The notes under the pieces are model-generated. The model was not told where the DNA came from, made no database searches, and worked only from the letters and a program-made list of their open reading frames with translations. Below are positions 25,687-35,241 of a stretch of 44,452 nucleotides of DNA, in pieces (position 1 is the first letter of the stretch; the number at the start of each line of letters is the position of its first letter). The stretch covers positions 1 through 44,452 of the forward strand of contig JAIPBS010000033.1 of assembly GCA_021738625.1 (NCBI GenBank), written 5' to 3'. This DNA comes from Bacteroidales bacterium. Lineage in GTDB: Bacteria; Bacteroidota; Bacteroidia; Bacteroidales; JAIOZK01. Made by a program: the position numbers and the translations under genes.

Positions 25687-28600
25687 CTATTTTACCACTT
25701 TGAAGGTGATTTCTTCCTTTGGAGCCAGCTCCCGCTTATCATCGCCATATTTCACATGGAAAGTCTTTTCAAATTCATTGAGAGATTTTATCGTAAGGCT
25801 TTTGCGGTTCATCACAAGCTGAAAGGCTCTGCCACGGTAAAATATCTTAAACGACAATTCATCCCAGTGATCGGGCATCCTGGGGTTAACCTCCATCTCA
25901 TCATCATATAACTCAACACCGGCAAAACTTTCGACGATAATGTCGATGGTTCCGGCCATTACTCCGGCATGAATTCCTTCTTCAGTTGTTCCGCCCTGTA
26001 TGTCGTAAATATCACTTTCAAGGGCATTCATAAACCATTTCCAGCGGGCGCCGCCATTTCTCGAAATATATTTGAGCAGGGCGGAATGCACAACATAGCT
26101 CAGGGTTGAGCCGTGACTGGTGCGTCCGATGTAGTAATCATAATTTTTCAACAGGAATTCACTGGCATCACCAATACCGTAACCCATGTTCTCAAGAACT
26201 GTTCTTACCTGTTTAGGCGACAGCACAAAGAAGGTCATCAACACGTCGGCCTGCTTGGCGACCTTGTACTTATCGGGGCTGTCATCTTCCGCCTTGATGA
26301 TGCGGTCCATCCTTCTGATGTCACGGTACTTCTTTTTATAATATTCCCAGTTCACTTCTTTCAGGTTGAAATAACCGGCAAACTGGGCCAGGATTCCATC
26401 CTCGTTAAACTCAAGATAAAGATTATCGCGAATGTCTTTCCATTTTTCCAACTCTTCTTCTGACAGATGAATTTTGCCTGCAATCTTTTGTTTTTCCTTA
26501 TCATCCATCCGTTTGTATAGCTTCAGCATTTTGTTCATCAGCCAGCTAACCAGAATATTGGTATAGGCGTTATCGTTTATTCCGCCAACATCGGCCCCGG
26601 GATACTTTTCCTGGAATTCATCGGGGCCCATCACATGGTTGATATGGTAGCGTCCATCTTCTTGGTCGAATTCGGCAATGCTTGCCCAGAAGCGGGTGAT
26701 CTCAAACATCATCTCGGCGCCAAAGCCGCTCATAAATTCCCTGTCGTCGGTAGCGCGGCAGTAATTCAGAACATTGTGAGCGATGGCCAGGGAAACATGA
26801 CGCTGCAACCGGCTCAGGTCGGGATCCCATTCGCCCGACACGGGATTGTAATGTATTTTTTGAGTCTCTTCCTTGCCGGTGTTGGCGCTCTGCCAGGGAT
26901 ACATGGCTCCTTCGTAGCCATTTTCCCGGGCGTACTCTCGGGCTGCATCCAATCGCCTGTAACGATACATCAGGTCGGCCTTGCTCACCTCAGGAAAATG
27001 CTGATCGTAGAACGGAAGCACAAACAACTCGTCCCAGAAGATATGCCCCCGGTAAGCCTCACCATGCAATCCCCTGGCGGGAATGCCCACATCGAGATTT
27101 GTGGAATGCGGACTGTATGTTACCAGCAAGTGATAAATATAGAGCCTTACCGCCTTTTGCGCAAAACGGTCTCCATCAATCACAAAATCGGCCTTTTCCC
27201 AGAGTTTCTCCCAGGCATTTGCGCTTTTTTCAAGGAGCTCGTCGAAGGTTTTTTCGCTGTTAAGCAGATCGGAACCGTCTTTCTCAGGATCATTGCTGTC
27301 CTGATCCTGTGAAGTGTAAATCGATACGATCTTCTCCAGGGTATAGGTCTTGTTTTGCTTGCAATCAAAGGTAAAGCTTTCGTTGATGGTCTGGATGTTT
27401 GGTTTTACATCGCCTTTTATGTCTTCTTCTTTTTCATCCTTGAATAGCTTGTGCCTTGCTTGCAAATAAATATCGATATCAGACTGGTTGGTTTTTACGT
27501 GCAATAGCAAATTGTCGCCGCGTTTTTCCTGTGAAACCGCATTCAAATGGTTGCCGCTCAGCGAACGGTAGCGTGGCACGCCATAGTTGTTTACCGTTCC
27601 ATCGAGCGTGGAACGAATGGTGATGGGTTCAAAATAGTTGTTGGCGGTGATCCTGTACTTGATGGCCGCCAGGTGCGGGTTTTCCATGCTGGCAAATCGC
27701 TCAACCTCCAGCGTGGTGATCCTCCCGCGGGCGTCCTGAAATTTGATCCTTCTCCACATCTTGCCGGTTTTCATGAATAGTTTCTGCTGATAGGAAAGAA
27801 TCTTTGTTTTGAGGATATCCAAAAACTTTTCGTCGCCGATCCTGAAGTCGATAAAAGCCCAGTTGGGGCAGTTCACAAAATCGTTGTTATATATCTTTTT
27901 GTCATGGATCACGGTCGGCACCTCGTTGTAAACGCCGGCGATATAGGTTCCCGGGTAGTGAATATCCTTGGTGGCCTTCTCCCCCACGAAGCATCCACGG
28001 GTGGCAAAATAGCCGTTGCCGATAGTAGTAAGGGTTTCACGCAGCTTTTCCTCCATCTGATCAAAACCGAAATAAGAAAGGTTCCATGCGTCTTCATACA
28101 TACCTGTATCAAACCAGTTTTTAATATCATCCCAGGAGATTTCTTCCAAATCCTCCACCGTGAAATCCCCTCCATACCTTTTTAGTTCGTCCAGATTTTC
28201 TTCTCGTGCAATGCCGATCACACATGCAAAGTTGCCTTTACGTCCGGCTTTCACACCAGCAATGGCGTCCTCCACCATAAGACATTCGGATGGGCGCAAT
28301 CCCATATCTTCGGCTGCCTTCACAAAGATATCGGGTTCGGGTTTGCCTTGCAGATCTAATTTTTTTGCACGCTTTCCGCCAACCAGTGTTTCGAAGTTTT
28401 CAAGAAGTCCTGTTTTTTCGAGAATGAATTTGCTGTTTTTACTTGAAGAAGCTACCCCTACTTTTATATCCTTTTCTTTTAGCATATTAACAAACTCCAG
28501 TGAAGTATCGTAAATCTTCACCCCTTCATCATCAACCAGCTGCCTGAATTTCAGATTTTTCTTGTTGCCGATCCCACATATGGTTTCGGCTTCGGCAGGA

Positions 28601-28860
28601 TCGGATTCATCACCGTATTCCAGTTCAATCTGCCTGGAGTCCAGAAAAGACATTACCCCCTGATAGCGGGGCTTACCATCTACATAAGTCAGGTAGTCCT
28701 TTTTGGAAAATTCCGAGTAATCCGCATCCTTATTCTTGTTCTCGTTTTCCTTTAAGAAAGCATCGAAAGTTTCTTTCCAGGCTTTAAAATGGGTTGCTGC
28801 AGTTTGCGTAACAACCCCATCCAAATCAAAAATGGCTCCTTTAAGTTTTTTTATTGACAT
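25687..28860 (-). CDS. Beta-phosphoglucomutase-GH65 disaccharide phosphorylase fusion
   Basis: ATG 28860 gives 1057 residues. Residues 1 to about 265 are a HAD domain with nucleophile Asp12 and acid/base Asp14 (FDLDGVVT), a helical cap, VASSSKNSKFILEKTG and GKPEPD...VEDAIAGVKAG, matching beta-phosphoglucomutase. Residues about 275-1057 are a full GH65 enzyme (N-terminal beta-sandwich, alpha/alpha barrel) with the catalytic Glu in MGPDEF near 744 and NDNAYTNI beyond. GH65 phosphorylases split trehalose, maltose or kojibiose with phosphate to beta-glucose 1-phosphate, which the mutase turns into glucose 6-phosphate; the fusion couples both steps. The gene context favours trehalose. It begins two bases after the HAD gene stop. 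The N-terminal domain also resembles that of mycobacterial OtsB1. Confidence 0.92.
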   Translation of the reverse strand: MSIKKLKGAIFDLDGVVTQTAATHFKAWKETFDAFLKENENKNKDADYSEFSKKDYLTYVDGKPRYQGVMSFLDSRQIELEYGDESDPAEAETICGIGNKKNLKFRQLVDDEGVKIYDTSLEFVNMLKEKDIKVGVASSSKNSKFILEKTGLLENFETLVGGKRAKKLDLQGKPEPDIFVKAAEDMGLRPSECLMVEDAIAGVKAGRKGNFACVIGIAREENLDELKRYGGDFTVEDLEEISWDDIKNWFDTGMYEDAWNLSYFGFDQMEEKLRETLTTIGNGYFATRGCFVGEKATKDIHYPGTYIAGVYNEVPTVIHDKKIYNNDFVNCPNWAFIDFRIGDEKFLDILKTKILSYQQKLFMKTGKMWRRIKFQDARGRITTLEVERFASMENPHLAAIKYRITANNYFEPITIRSTLDGTVNNYGVPRYRSLSGNHLNAVSQEKRGDNLLLHVKTNQSDIDIYLQARHKLFKDEKEEDIKGDVKPNIQTINESFTFDCKQNKTYTLEKIVSIYTSQDQDSNDPEKDGSDLLNSEKTFDELLEKSANAWEKLWEKADFVIDGDRFAQKAVRLYIYHLLVTYSPHSTNLDVGIPARGLHGEAYRGHIFWDELFVLPFYDQHFPEVSKADLMYRYRRLDAAREYARENGYEGAMYPWQSANTGKEETQKIHYNPVSGEWDPDLSRLQRHVSLAIAHNVLNYCRATDDREFMSGFGAEMMFEITRFWASIAEFDQEDGRYHINHVMGPDEFQEKYPGADVGGINDNAYTNILVSWLMNKMLKLYKRMDDKEKQKIAGKIHLSEEELEKWKDIRDNLYLEFNEDGILAQFAGYFNLKEVNWEYYKKKYRDIRRMDRIIKAEDDSPDKYKVAKQADVLMTFFVLSPKQVRTVLENMGYGIGDASEFLLKNYDYYIGRTSHGSTLSYVVHSALLKYISRNGGARWKWFMNALESDIYDIQGGTTEEGIHAGVMAGTIDIIVESFAGVELYDDEMEVNPRMPDHWDELSFKIFYRGRAFQLVMNRKSLTIKSLNEFEKTFHVKYGDDKRELAPKEEITFKVVK

Positions 28861-28862
28861 AT

Positions 28863-30059
28863 CTATTTTAAAGCTGTTTGATTCAACATACTTATTAAGG
28901 TGTCGGGCTTGTCGGTGAAATAATGATTTGGGCAAATTTCTCTCACTTTGTTTTTCAATTCATTATCTCTGCTAACAAAAACCGTGTAAGTATCATCCGT
29001 GAAATCCATGGCGGTTTCGAGCATGGCCAGATCGGAATGGGTATCTCCACAAATCAGATTAGGGCCTTTTTCCAAATTGAGTTTCAGCCTTTCATTTAAA
29101 AACCTGACCCCATCTCCTTTATCGAAATCCTTCAGGCCTTGCTGTCCTTCTCCGCTTATGGTTAAGATGATCTCGATATCCAGACCGGTATCTTCTATTC
29201 TGAAATATTGATTATCAGGATCAAGCCGGTCTACAAGTTCTTTGACTTTTCCCAGAAAGGTTTCCGACTTTTCGTCGTCAACAGTTTGATTCACATCCTG
29301 CCGGGCTATGGTTGTTTGTCCGAATTTTTCCTGTAAACCCGACCCGATCCTTGCAAAAATCTCATATTTTTCTTTTTTTATCAATTTCCTGATTTCAGCA
29401 TTCAGTTCATCCAGCTTATCCTGTTTTTCCTTTTCAATGGGGAAGTACCCGAACAGACCCTCTTTATCAAAATACTCGCGGCCCTTGCTTGCTGCAAAAT
29501 GGATTAGTTTTTCGGGAATCACACTGATATCAAGCAAGCCCGGCTCCATAAGGGGAGCGGAAGTGAGCAACACCATGTTATTGGCCCTTTTCGCGGCAAA
29601 CCTACCGATGAAAATCGCATTGTATGCCGATTGCACCGACGTGGAATATCTTCCACAATAATTGTTAACCGTTCCATCCCGATCCGTAATAAAAGCATTG
29701 AAATTTATGCCTTCCAGAAATTTCAGGCCTTCTGCCAATTGCACTTCATAAAGTTTGTATGAGGCCTTAAGATGTTGGATAAATGCTTCTTCACCTTTTT
29801 CAAAAAACCAAATATCTTTCTTCAGTTCTTCAAGCTCATAATTTACATCCACCTCAATGGTTTTATCCTTATTCAATTGGAGAAGCTTTCTCCCGCTTTG
29901 GTTTGGAATTTGCTCGATGGCCTGAAACGTTCTTTGCAAATGTTGCAATCTGTTGGGATCAACCTTATAATTCATTAAATAATCCCGGGCAAGGATTTTT
30001 CGTGTCGGGATGGTATCCCGCATAACATTGATAAATTGCTTAAGGGTGGAGGTTACCAT
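28863..30059 (-). CDS. HAD-family phosphatase-like protein, related to trehalose-6-phosphatase
   Basis: ATG 30059 gives 398 residues. A helical N-terminal region of about 115 residues precedes a HAD core with Asp126 and Asp128 (FITDRDGTVNNYCG). A cap of mixed charge follows, then motif III/IV in ICGDTHSDLAMLETAM near residue 350. The arrangement is of the Cof/TPP type. It is co-transcribed with the beta-PGM-GH65 gene and divergent from otsAB, so trehalose 6-phosphate or a related sugar phosphate is a fair guess. OtsAB already carries a phosphatase domain, so this protein may act on another sugar phosphate or be regulatory. Confidence 0.75.
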   Translation of the reverse strand: MVTSTLKQFINVMRDTIPTRKILARDYLMNYKVDPNRLQHLQRTFQAIEQIPNQSGRKLLQLNKDKTIEVDVNYELEELKKDIWFFEKGEEAFIQHLKASYKLYEVQLAEGLKFLEGINFNAFITDRDGTVNNYCGRYSTSVQSAYNAIFIGRFAAKRANNMVLLTSAPLMEPGLLDISVIPEKLIHFAASKGREYFDKEGLFGYFPIEKEKQDKLDELNAEIRKLIKKEKYEIFARIGSGLQEKFGQTTIARQDVNQTVDDEKSETFLGKVKELVDRLDPDNQYFRIEDTGLDIEIILTISGEGQQGLKDFDKGDGVRFLNERLKLNLEKGPNLICGDTHSDLAMLETAMDFTDDTYTVFVSRDNELKNKVREICPNHYFTDKPDTLISMLNQTALK

Positions 30060-30211
30060 AATGTATTTAAGTTTAGTGCAGCTTATGCAAAAATGTTTCC
30101 AAAGATCGGATGAAAGGATCAATGCAAATTAAACAATAACATTTCTTATTCGGTTCAGATAAAAACAGACTAAAATAAAATTTGTATTTTGTTAAAAAGT
30201 ACTGAAAACAT

Positions 30212-32425
30212 ATGAGAAGACTGATTATCGTATCAAACCGTTTGCCGGTTAGCATTTCAAAGAAAAAAGGAGAAATCAATGTAAGCCCCAGCGTAGGCGG
30301 GCTGGCCACGGGCATGAAAACCTTTTACAAAACGCATGAAAGCCTGTGGTTTGGCTGGCCCGGGATCAACCAAAGCAAAATATCCGTAAAAGAAAAGAAG
30401 GTCATCGGCGAAAAGCTGCTTGAAGAAAAATGCAAGCCGGTTTATCTTAGCCAGCATGATTTGAATCAATATTACTATGGATTCAGCAACAAAACCCTTT
30501 GGCCGTTATTTCACTATTTTCCGCAATATACCGAGTATAACGAAAGCATGTGGAAAACCTACAAGAAGGTGAATCATATATTTGCTGAAGAATTGCTGAA
30601 GGAAATCAGGGGAGACGATATCGTCTGGATACATGATTATCATCTTTTCCTGTTGCCTCAGCTCATCCGGGAGAAGTTTCCTCAGATAAGCATCGGGTTT
30701 TTCCTTCATATACCTTTTCCTTCATACGAAGTGTTCAGATTGCTTCCGTGGAGGATCCAACTTCTTGAAGGGATGCTGGGCGCCGACCTGGTTGGCTTTC
30801 ACACCTATGATTATCAGCGCCACTTCCTGTCATCCACCCGAAGGTTGCTCGGGCACGACACTTACTTTAACCAGATAGCTGCACAAAACCGGCTGGTGAA
30901 AGTCGATGCCTTTCCCATGGGCATCGATTACGACAGGTTTTATAAAACGGCTTTGCAGGTTTCCACCAAATCAGCCAGCCGCCGTTCGCGGATAAAAAAA
31001 ATGGTGCGGGACGCCACGGGCAAACAATCGGAACGTAAACTTATTCTTTCGATGGACCGGCTGGATTATTCCAAAGGGATCCCCGCCAGACTCGAAGCTT
31101 TTGAACGCTTTCTCGAGAAAAACAAGAAATACCACGAACAAGTCAGCATGTTCCTGCTGGCTGTCCCTTCCAGAACCAATGTTGACCAGTATCGTGAGTT
31201 GAAGCGAACCGTAGATGAAATGGTAGGAAGGATCAACGGGAATTTCGGTACCATCGACTGGACGCCGATCAGGTATTTCTATCGCAGTCTGCCTTTTGAT
31301 CAAATCGTGGAACTGTATCTGCATTCCGATATTGCCCTGGTAACTCCTTTACGCGACGGCATGAACCTGATCGCAAAAGAATATCTGGTATCAAAAATTG
31401 CAGGAGACGGGGTTTTGATCCTTAGCGAGATGGCTGGTTCGGTTAAAGAACTTGGTGAAGCACTGATCGTTAACCCCAACGACACGAACGACATCGTCAA
31501 CTCTATAGAAGAGGCTTTGAAGCTCAGTACGGAAGAGCAGAAACAACGCAATGAAATGATGCGTGAAAGGCTCAGGAGATATGACGTTACCCGCTGGGCC
31601 AATGAGTTCATGAAAAGCCTGAAAGAAACCAAGACCACGCAAAATGAGATGTTTGAGAAAAAATTGAGCGAGGACAAAGTTGAAGAAATTACAGTGCAGT
31701 ACCGGCAAGCCTCCAGGCGATTGTTGTTGCTCGACTACGACGGCACCATGATTCCCCATTCCCGTGAACACGACAAAACAAAACCCGACAAGGAGCTGAT
31801 GAACATACTAAGTACCTTTTCGGAAGATGAGGACAACTGTGTGGTAGTGATCAGCGGAAGAGAAAAATCGGTTCTTGAAAAATGGTTTGGGAAATATCCC
31901 ATTTGCAGCATCGCCGAACACGGAGTATGGATTAAGGACAGGGATACCGAATGGGAAATGATCGAATCACTGAGCAATGCCTGGAAACAGGATATCAAAC
32001 CCATTCTTCAGAGATTTGTCGATCGTACCCCCGGTTCAGCAATCGAAGAAAAGGACCATTCGCTGGCATGGCATTACAGGAAAGCAGATTCCGGCCTCGG
32101 TCTGATCCGGTCACGTGAATTAAAAGATGAACTGACCACCCTGCTCGCCAACCTTAACCTGGAAATCCTGGAAGGTAACAAAGTAATTGAGATTAAAAGT
32201 GTGGGGGTGAACAAAGGAAGAGCCGTTCGGAGCAAAATGCCCGATGAACCCTTTGACTTTATCCTGGCCATCGGCGACGACTGGTCGGACGAATACCTGT
32301 ATGAAATCCTTCCCGAATCCGCCTATACGATCAATGTGGGATTCAGGAATACACAGGCGCATTATTGCATCGACAACGTGAAAGAAACCAGGAGCATCCT
32401 GAAAAAGCTTGCCAATATCGATTAG
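30212..32425 (+). CDS. otsAB: Bifunctional trehalose-6-phosphate synthase/phosphatase
   Basis: The 737-residue protein joins two enzymes. Residues 1 to about 470 are GT20 trehalose-6-phosphate synthase: SNRLPVSI, GGLATGMK, WIHDYHLFLLPQLIR, GFFLHIPFPSYEVFR, SMDRLDYSKGIP and TPLRDGMNLIAKEYL. Residues about 495-737 are a trehalose-phosphatase HAD domain with LLDYDGTM near 508 and GDDWSDEYLYE near the end. Together they make trehalose from UDP-glucose and glucose 6-phosphate in the cytoplasm, usually for osmotic or stress protection. It diverges from the HAD-GH65-TreT genes across a 152-bp gap and shares its last 4 bp with the convergent GT2 gene. Confidence 0.97.
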   Translation: MRRLIIVSNRLPVSISKKKGEINVSPSVGGLATGMKTFYKTHESLWFGWPGINQSKISVKEKKVIGEKLLEEKCKPVYLSQHDLNQYYYGFSNKTLWPLFHYFPQYTEYNESMWKTYKKVNHIFAEELLKEIRGDDIVWIHDYHLFLLPQLIREKFPQISIGFFLHIPFPSYEVFRLLPWRIQLLEGMLGADLVGFHTYDYQRHFLSSTRRLLGHDTYFNQIAAQNRLVKVDAFPMGIDYDRFYKTALQVSTKSASRRSRIKKMVRDATGKQSERKLILSMDRLDYSKGIPARLEAFERFLEKNKKYHEQVSMFLLAVPSRTNVDQYRELKRTVDEMVGRINGNFGTIDWTPIRYFYRSLPFDQIVELYLHSDIALVTPLRDGMNLIAKEYLVSKIAGDGVLILSEMAGSVKELGEALIVNPNDTNDIVNSIEEALKLSTEEQKQRNEMMRERLRRYDVTRWANEFMKSLKETKTTQNEMFEKKLSEDKVEEITVQYRQASRRLLLLDYDGTMIPHSREHDKTKPDKELMNILSTFSEDEDNCVVVISGREKSVLEKWFGKYPICSIAEHGVWIKDRDTEWEMIESLSNAWKQDIKPILQRFVDRTPGSAIEEKDHSLAWHYRKADSGLGLIRSRELKDELTTLLANLNLEILEGNKVIEIKSVGVNKGRAVRSKMPDEPFDFILAIGDDWSDEYLYEILPESAYTINVGFRNTQAHYCIDNVKETRSILKKLANID

Positions 32426-33615
32426 CCAGTCAGGGTGGCCCTTTGAAGATTATCTTCCAGCAAGACAATGCGATTGCGGATTTCATCCAGCAACTCAATT
32501 TCAGCGATCTCAAAGCGGAAATCTTCAGGCAATAAAAAGTCTGCCTTAAAGCAAATCAGGTTTTCTTTCAGGCAAAATTCATTCGAATATTTTAATTGAT
32601 TCTGCCGGTATTTAAGATACTGCAAAATCCTTAATGCATCGATTTTCCTGAAACAAGCATCGGCAAATTGATCCGCACTTTTTGAATTTTCGCGCAAGGG
32701 TCGCCAGATATTTTCTTCCTTAAAAATTTCATGCAGAAAACCTGACATAGGCACTATAAAATCTTTTTGGAACAAATCATGAAAAGCATCCCGGTTTTTT
32801 TTCACTTCATCAAACAACTTATAATGATAGATGGGATAGCTGTTCCAGTTGCCCTCAATTCCTTTAATAATGGCGGGACCGGTGCCGAAGAACACCCGGT
32901 CGGAAGGACGGGGCGAGGGAAAAGCCCGTGCCCGGTTCCACAAGATAAGTTCTCCTGATTTTCTGAGCTTTTGCAAAAAATAAAAATCCTCCCCGCTTTT
33001 GTGCGGTGTGATGCCGTTCACTTTCCGGTAGGCCCATAGTGGAAAAGACATGGCCGAACCCAGAGCCGTGAAGGAATAAGGATTGTTGATCCGGAGCATA
33101 TTGATGGAATAGCTGCGCATGTATATTTCATACCTCAGCATGGCCCGGTCGGTTTTTTCTTCATCGCTCAGGAGATGATAATAGGGATTTGACAACCCCA
33201 CCTTAGTGGGGAATCTTTCAAACAGATTTTGAACAGATGAAAGATAATCAGGCGGATAAAATGTATCCGCATCCATGCTTATGATAATGTCTTTGTCATG
33301 GGCCTTTATATTGATCGCATCCATAGTGGTTTTACGCGCCCATCCCACACCATAATGTTTTCCCTTCCAGCCTCTTCCGGGAGATGAGCGGTCGATCAGG
33401 TGAACCGGAAAGGAATGATCTGTCTTCAGAATTTTAATGGATCTCCGGTTGTCATTGCAAATTTTTACTTTATCCGGTTCGGTCCACCAAAGGTCAGGCT
33501 GGTTGACGCATACGAACAATTCAAAATTGCTTTCAGCCTGTTCTGACAGGCATTTCAGAAAAGCCGGAAGGTTTTCCGACTCATTCATCACCGGTAAGGC
33601 AAGATAGAGTTTCAT
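32422..33615 (-). CDS. Family 2 glycosyltransferase
   Basis: This 397-residue GT-A fold enzyme begins LYLALPVMNESENLP. Its nucleotide-sugar/metal site is IIISMDADTFYPP, with a following AMSFPLWAYRKVNG and a GEDFYFLQKL acceptor motif (ED). There are no membrane helices, so it is cytoplasmic or peripheral. The last 130 residues are helical and not recognised. Its stop overlaps that of otsAB by 4 bp. Donor and acceptor are unknown; position next to the trehalose genes may be coincidental. Confidence 0.85.
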   Translation of the reverse strand: MKLYLALPVMNESENLPAFLKCLSEQAESNFELFVCVNQPDLWWTEPDKVKICNDNRRSIKILKTDHSFPVHLIDRSSPGRGWKGKHYGVGWARKTTMDAINIKAHDKDIIISMDADTFYPPDYLSSVQNLFERFPTKVGLSNPYYHLLSDEEKTDRAMLRYEIYMRSYSINMLRINNPYSFTALGSAMSFPLWAYRKVNGITPHKSGEDFYFLQKLRKSGELILWNRARAFPSPRPSDRVFFGTGPAIIKGIEGNWNSYPIYHYKLFDEVKKNRDAFHDLFQKDFIVPMSGFLHEIFKEENIWRPLRENSKSADQFADACFRKIDALRILQYLKYRQNQLKYSNEFCLKENLICFKADFLLPEDFRFEIAEIELLDEIRNRIVLLEDNLQRATLTG

Positions 33616-33649
33616 TACTTATCCTGCAAAATAACATGTTTTCGCTTAG

Positions 33650-35029
33650 TTATTCCAGATTACTGAAAAGATTGTTCAGCGACTCTGCATATGTGGGATG
33701 CGCAAAGGGATTGTCCCTGAACTGATCAAAGGTCATCCCGCCCATCATGGCGGTTTGTATCGTTGCCATTGTCTCCCCTCCTTCGGGCATCAGGATGGAA
33801 GCGCCAAGAATTTTGTCGTTTTTGGGGTTTACGAGCACTTTCATCAGGCCGTGCTTTGCTCCAGTTTCGATGGCTCTGGCCACGGCTGAGGCAGGCATCT
33901 TAGCCAGCCTGTATTCAATCTCTGATTTCCGGGCTGATTTCTCATTGTGCCCTATCCTTCCAAGCTGGGGATCGGTAAACATGGTATAAGGAACCGGACG
34001 ATCACCAACAGTCCGGTGGCCATTATGCAGCAGGTTCTGGCTTACGATGCGGTAGTCATCATATGAAATATGTGTGAATTGCGGGCCGCCTTTCACATCG
34101 CCCAGGGCATAAACACCTTCGGCGGAGGTTTCAAGCTTTTCATCTGTTTTAATGAAACCTCTATCATCCAGGTCTATCCCGCCGGCTTCAGGATTAAGCT
34201 CTGCGGTATTTGCAACAGTGCCCGCCCCGATTAGCAAATGAGAACCGTTGACACTTTTTGTTTCCTTAGCTGATTTATACCTGAGTTTTATTGCATCCCC
34301 ATCCGGCTTTGCACTGATGATTTCAGCGCCTGTTATGATATTGATTTTCTCAGTCTCAAGCGCCCCTTTAAGTTCCGCTGCAATATCTTCATCCTCCCTG
34401 GGAACAAGCTGATCATTTTTTTCGATAACAGTCACCCGGCTGCCAAACCTTTTATACATCTGCCCAAACTCCAGCCCGATGTAGGAGCCCCCGATCAGGA
34501 TCAGGTGTTCGGGAAGGGTGGTAAGCCGCATCATACTTTTGGCTGTATAATACTTCACTTCATCCACCCCATCTATCTGAGGGATGCGCGGGCTGGTTCC
34601 GGTATTGATAAAGATTTTTTCGGCACCTAAGCTGTTGCTGTCTCCATCTTTCGATTCAATTTTAAGGGTTTTGGGATCCGTAAATTCCGCTCTGCCTTCA
34701 AAATAGGTAATGTTTTCATGCTTTTTAAAACCATCACGAATACCGTCGCGCCAGGATAAAACGATTTTATCGCGCCGCTTGATCACTTCAAGGAAATCAA
34801 CTTCCACGCCCATATTTTTCACACCCAGCGCCTCGCTTATGCGTGAGATATGGGCCGCTTTGGCAGAAGCGACCATGGTTTTGGTAGGAGTGCAACCATA
34901 ATTGATGCAACTGCCGCCCGGATGCTTACGTTCTATTACTGCCACTTTCTGATTATGTCGGGCCAACTCATGTGCAAGCGGCACGCCAGCCTGCCCGGCC
35001 CCAATGATGATTGCGTCGAATTTTTTCAT
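33650..35029 (-). CDS. Class I flavin disulfide oxidoreductase (dihydrolipoamide dehydrogenase/mercuric reductase-like)
   Basis: The 459-residue FAD enzyme has the N-terminal dinucleotide fold IIIGAGQAGVPLA, the redox-active disulfide Cys41/Cys46 (GGSCINYGCTPTK), the NAD(P)-binding GGSYIGLEFGQMYKRFG near 180, the second FAD motif VYALGDVKGGPQFTH, and a dimerisation domain ending FAHPTYAE with the catalytic His-Pro. It lacks the C-terminal Cys-Cys pair of true mercuric reductase. No lipoyl partner is nearby, so the physiological disulfide or metal substrate is unknown. It diverges from the aromatic hydroxylase gene. Confidence 0.9.
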   Translation of the reverse strand: MKKFDAIIIGAGQAGVPLAHELARHNQKVAVIERKHPGGSCINYGCTPTKTMVASAKAAHISRISEALGVKNMGVEVDFLEVIKRRDKIVLSWRDGIRDGFKKHENITYFEGRAEFTDPKTLKIESKDGDSNSLGAEKIFINTGTSPRIPQIDGVDEVKYYTAKSMMRLTTLPEHLILIGGSYIGLEFGQMYKRFGSRVTVIEKNDQLVPREDEDIAAELKGALETEKINIITGAEIISAKPDGDAIKLRYKSAKETKSVNGSHLLIGAGTVANTAELNPEAGGIDLDDRGFIKTDEKLETSAEGVYALGDVKGGPQFTHISYDDYRIVSQNLLHNGHRTVGDRPVPYTMFTDPQLGRIGHNEKSARKSEIEYRLAKMPASAVARAIETGAKHGLMKVLVNPKNDKILGASILMPEGGETMATIQTAMMGGMTFDQFRDNPFAHPTYAESLNNLFSNLE

Positions 35030-35198
35030 AACGGTGGATATGGTTTTTCCCTTGTCGGGACCTCAATTATCATGCAATTAAAAAGACTGCTTCATATGTC
35101 AATCCACGGAAAAGATCCATATCCCCTAGTAATTGTTAAATAAATCTTAATTCCCTGATTGGAAACAAAATTATCCCGGCTGTTTATTGGGAAATCCA

Positions 35199-35206
35199 TA
35201 TATTTG
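35199..35206 (+). promoter_or_regulatory. -7 box for the aromatic hydroxylase gene
   Basis: TATATTTG matches TAnnTTTG and ends 35 bp before ATG 35242. No TTTG at the ideal upstream distance. Confidence 0.5.
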
Positions 35207-35241
35207 AAAGTAATTTAGAAATAGTCTAAATATACATAGTT

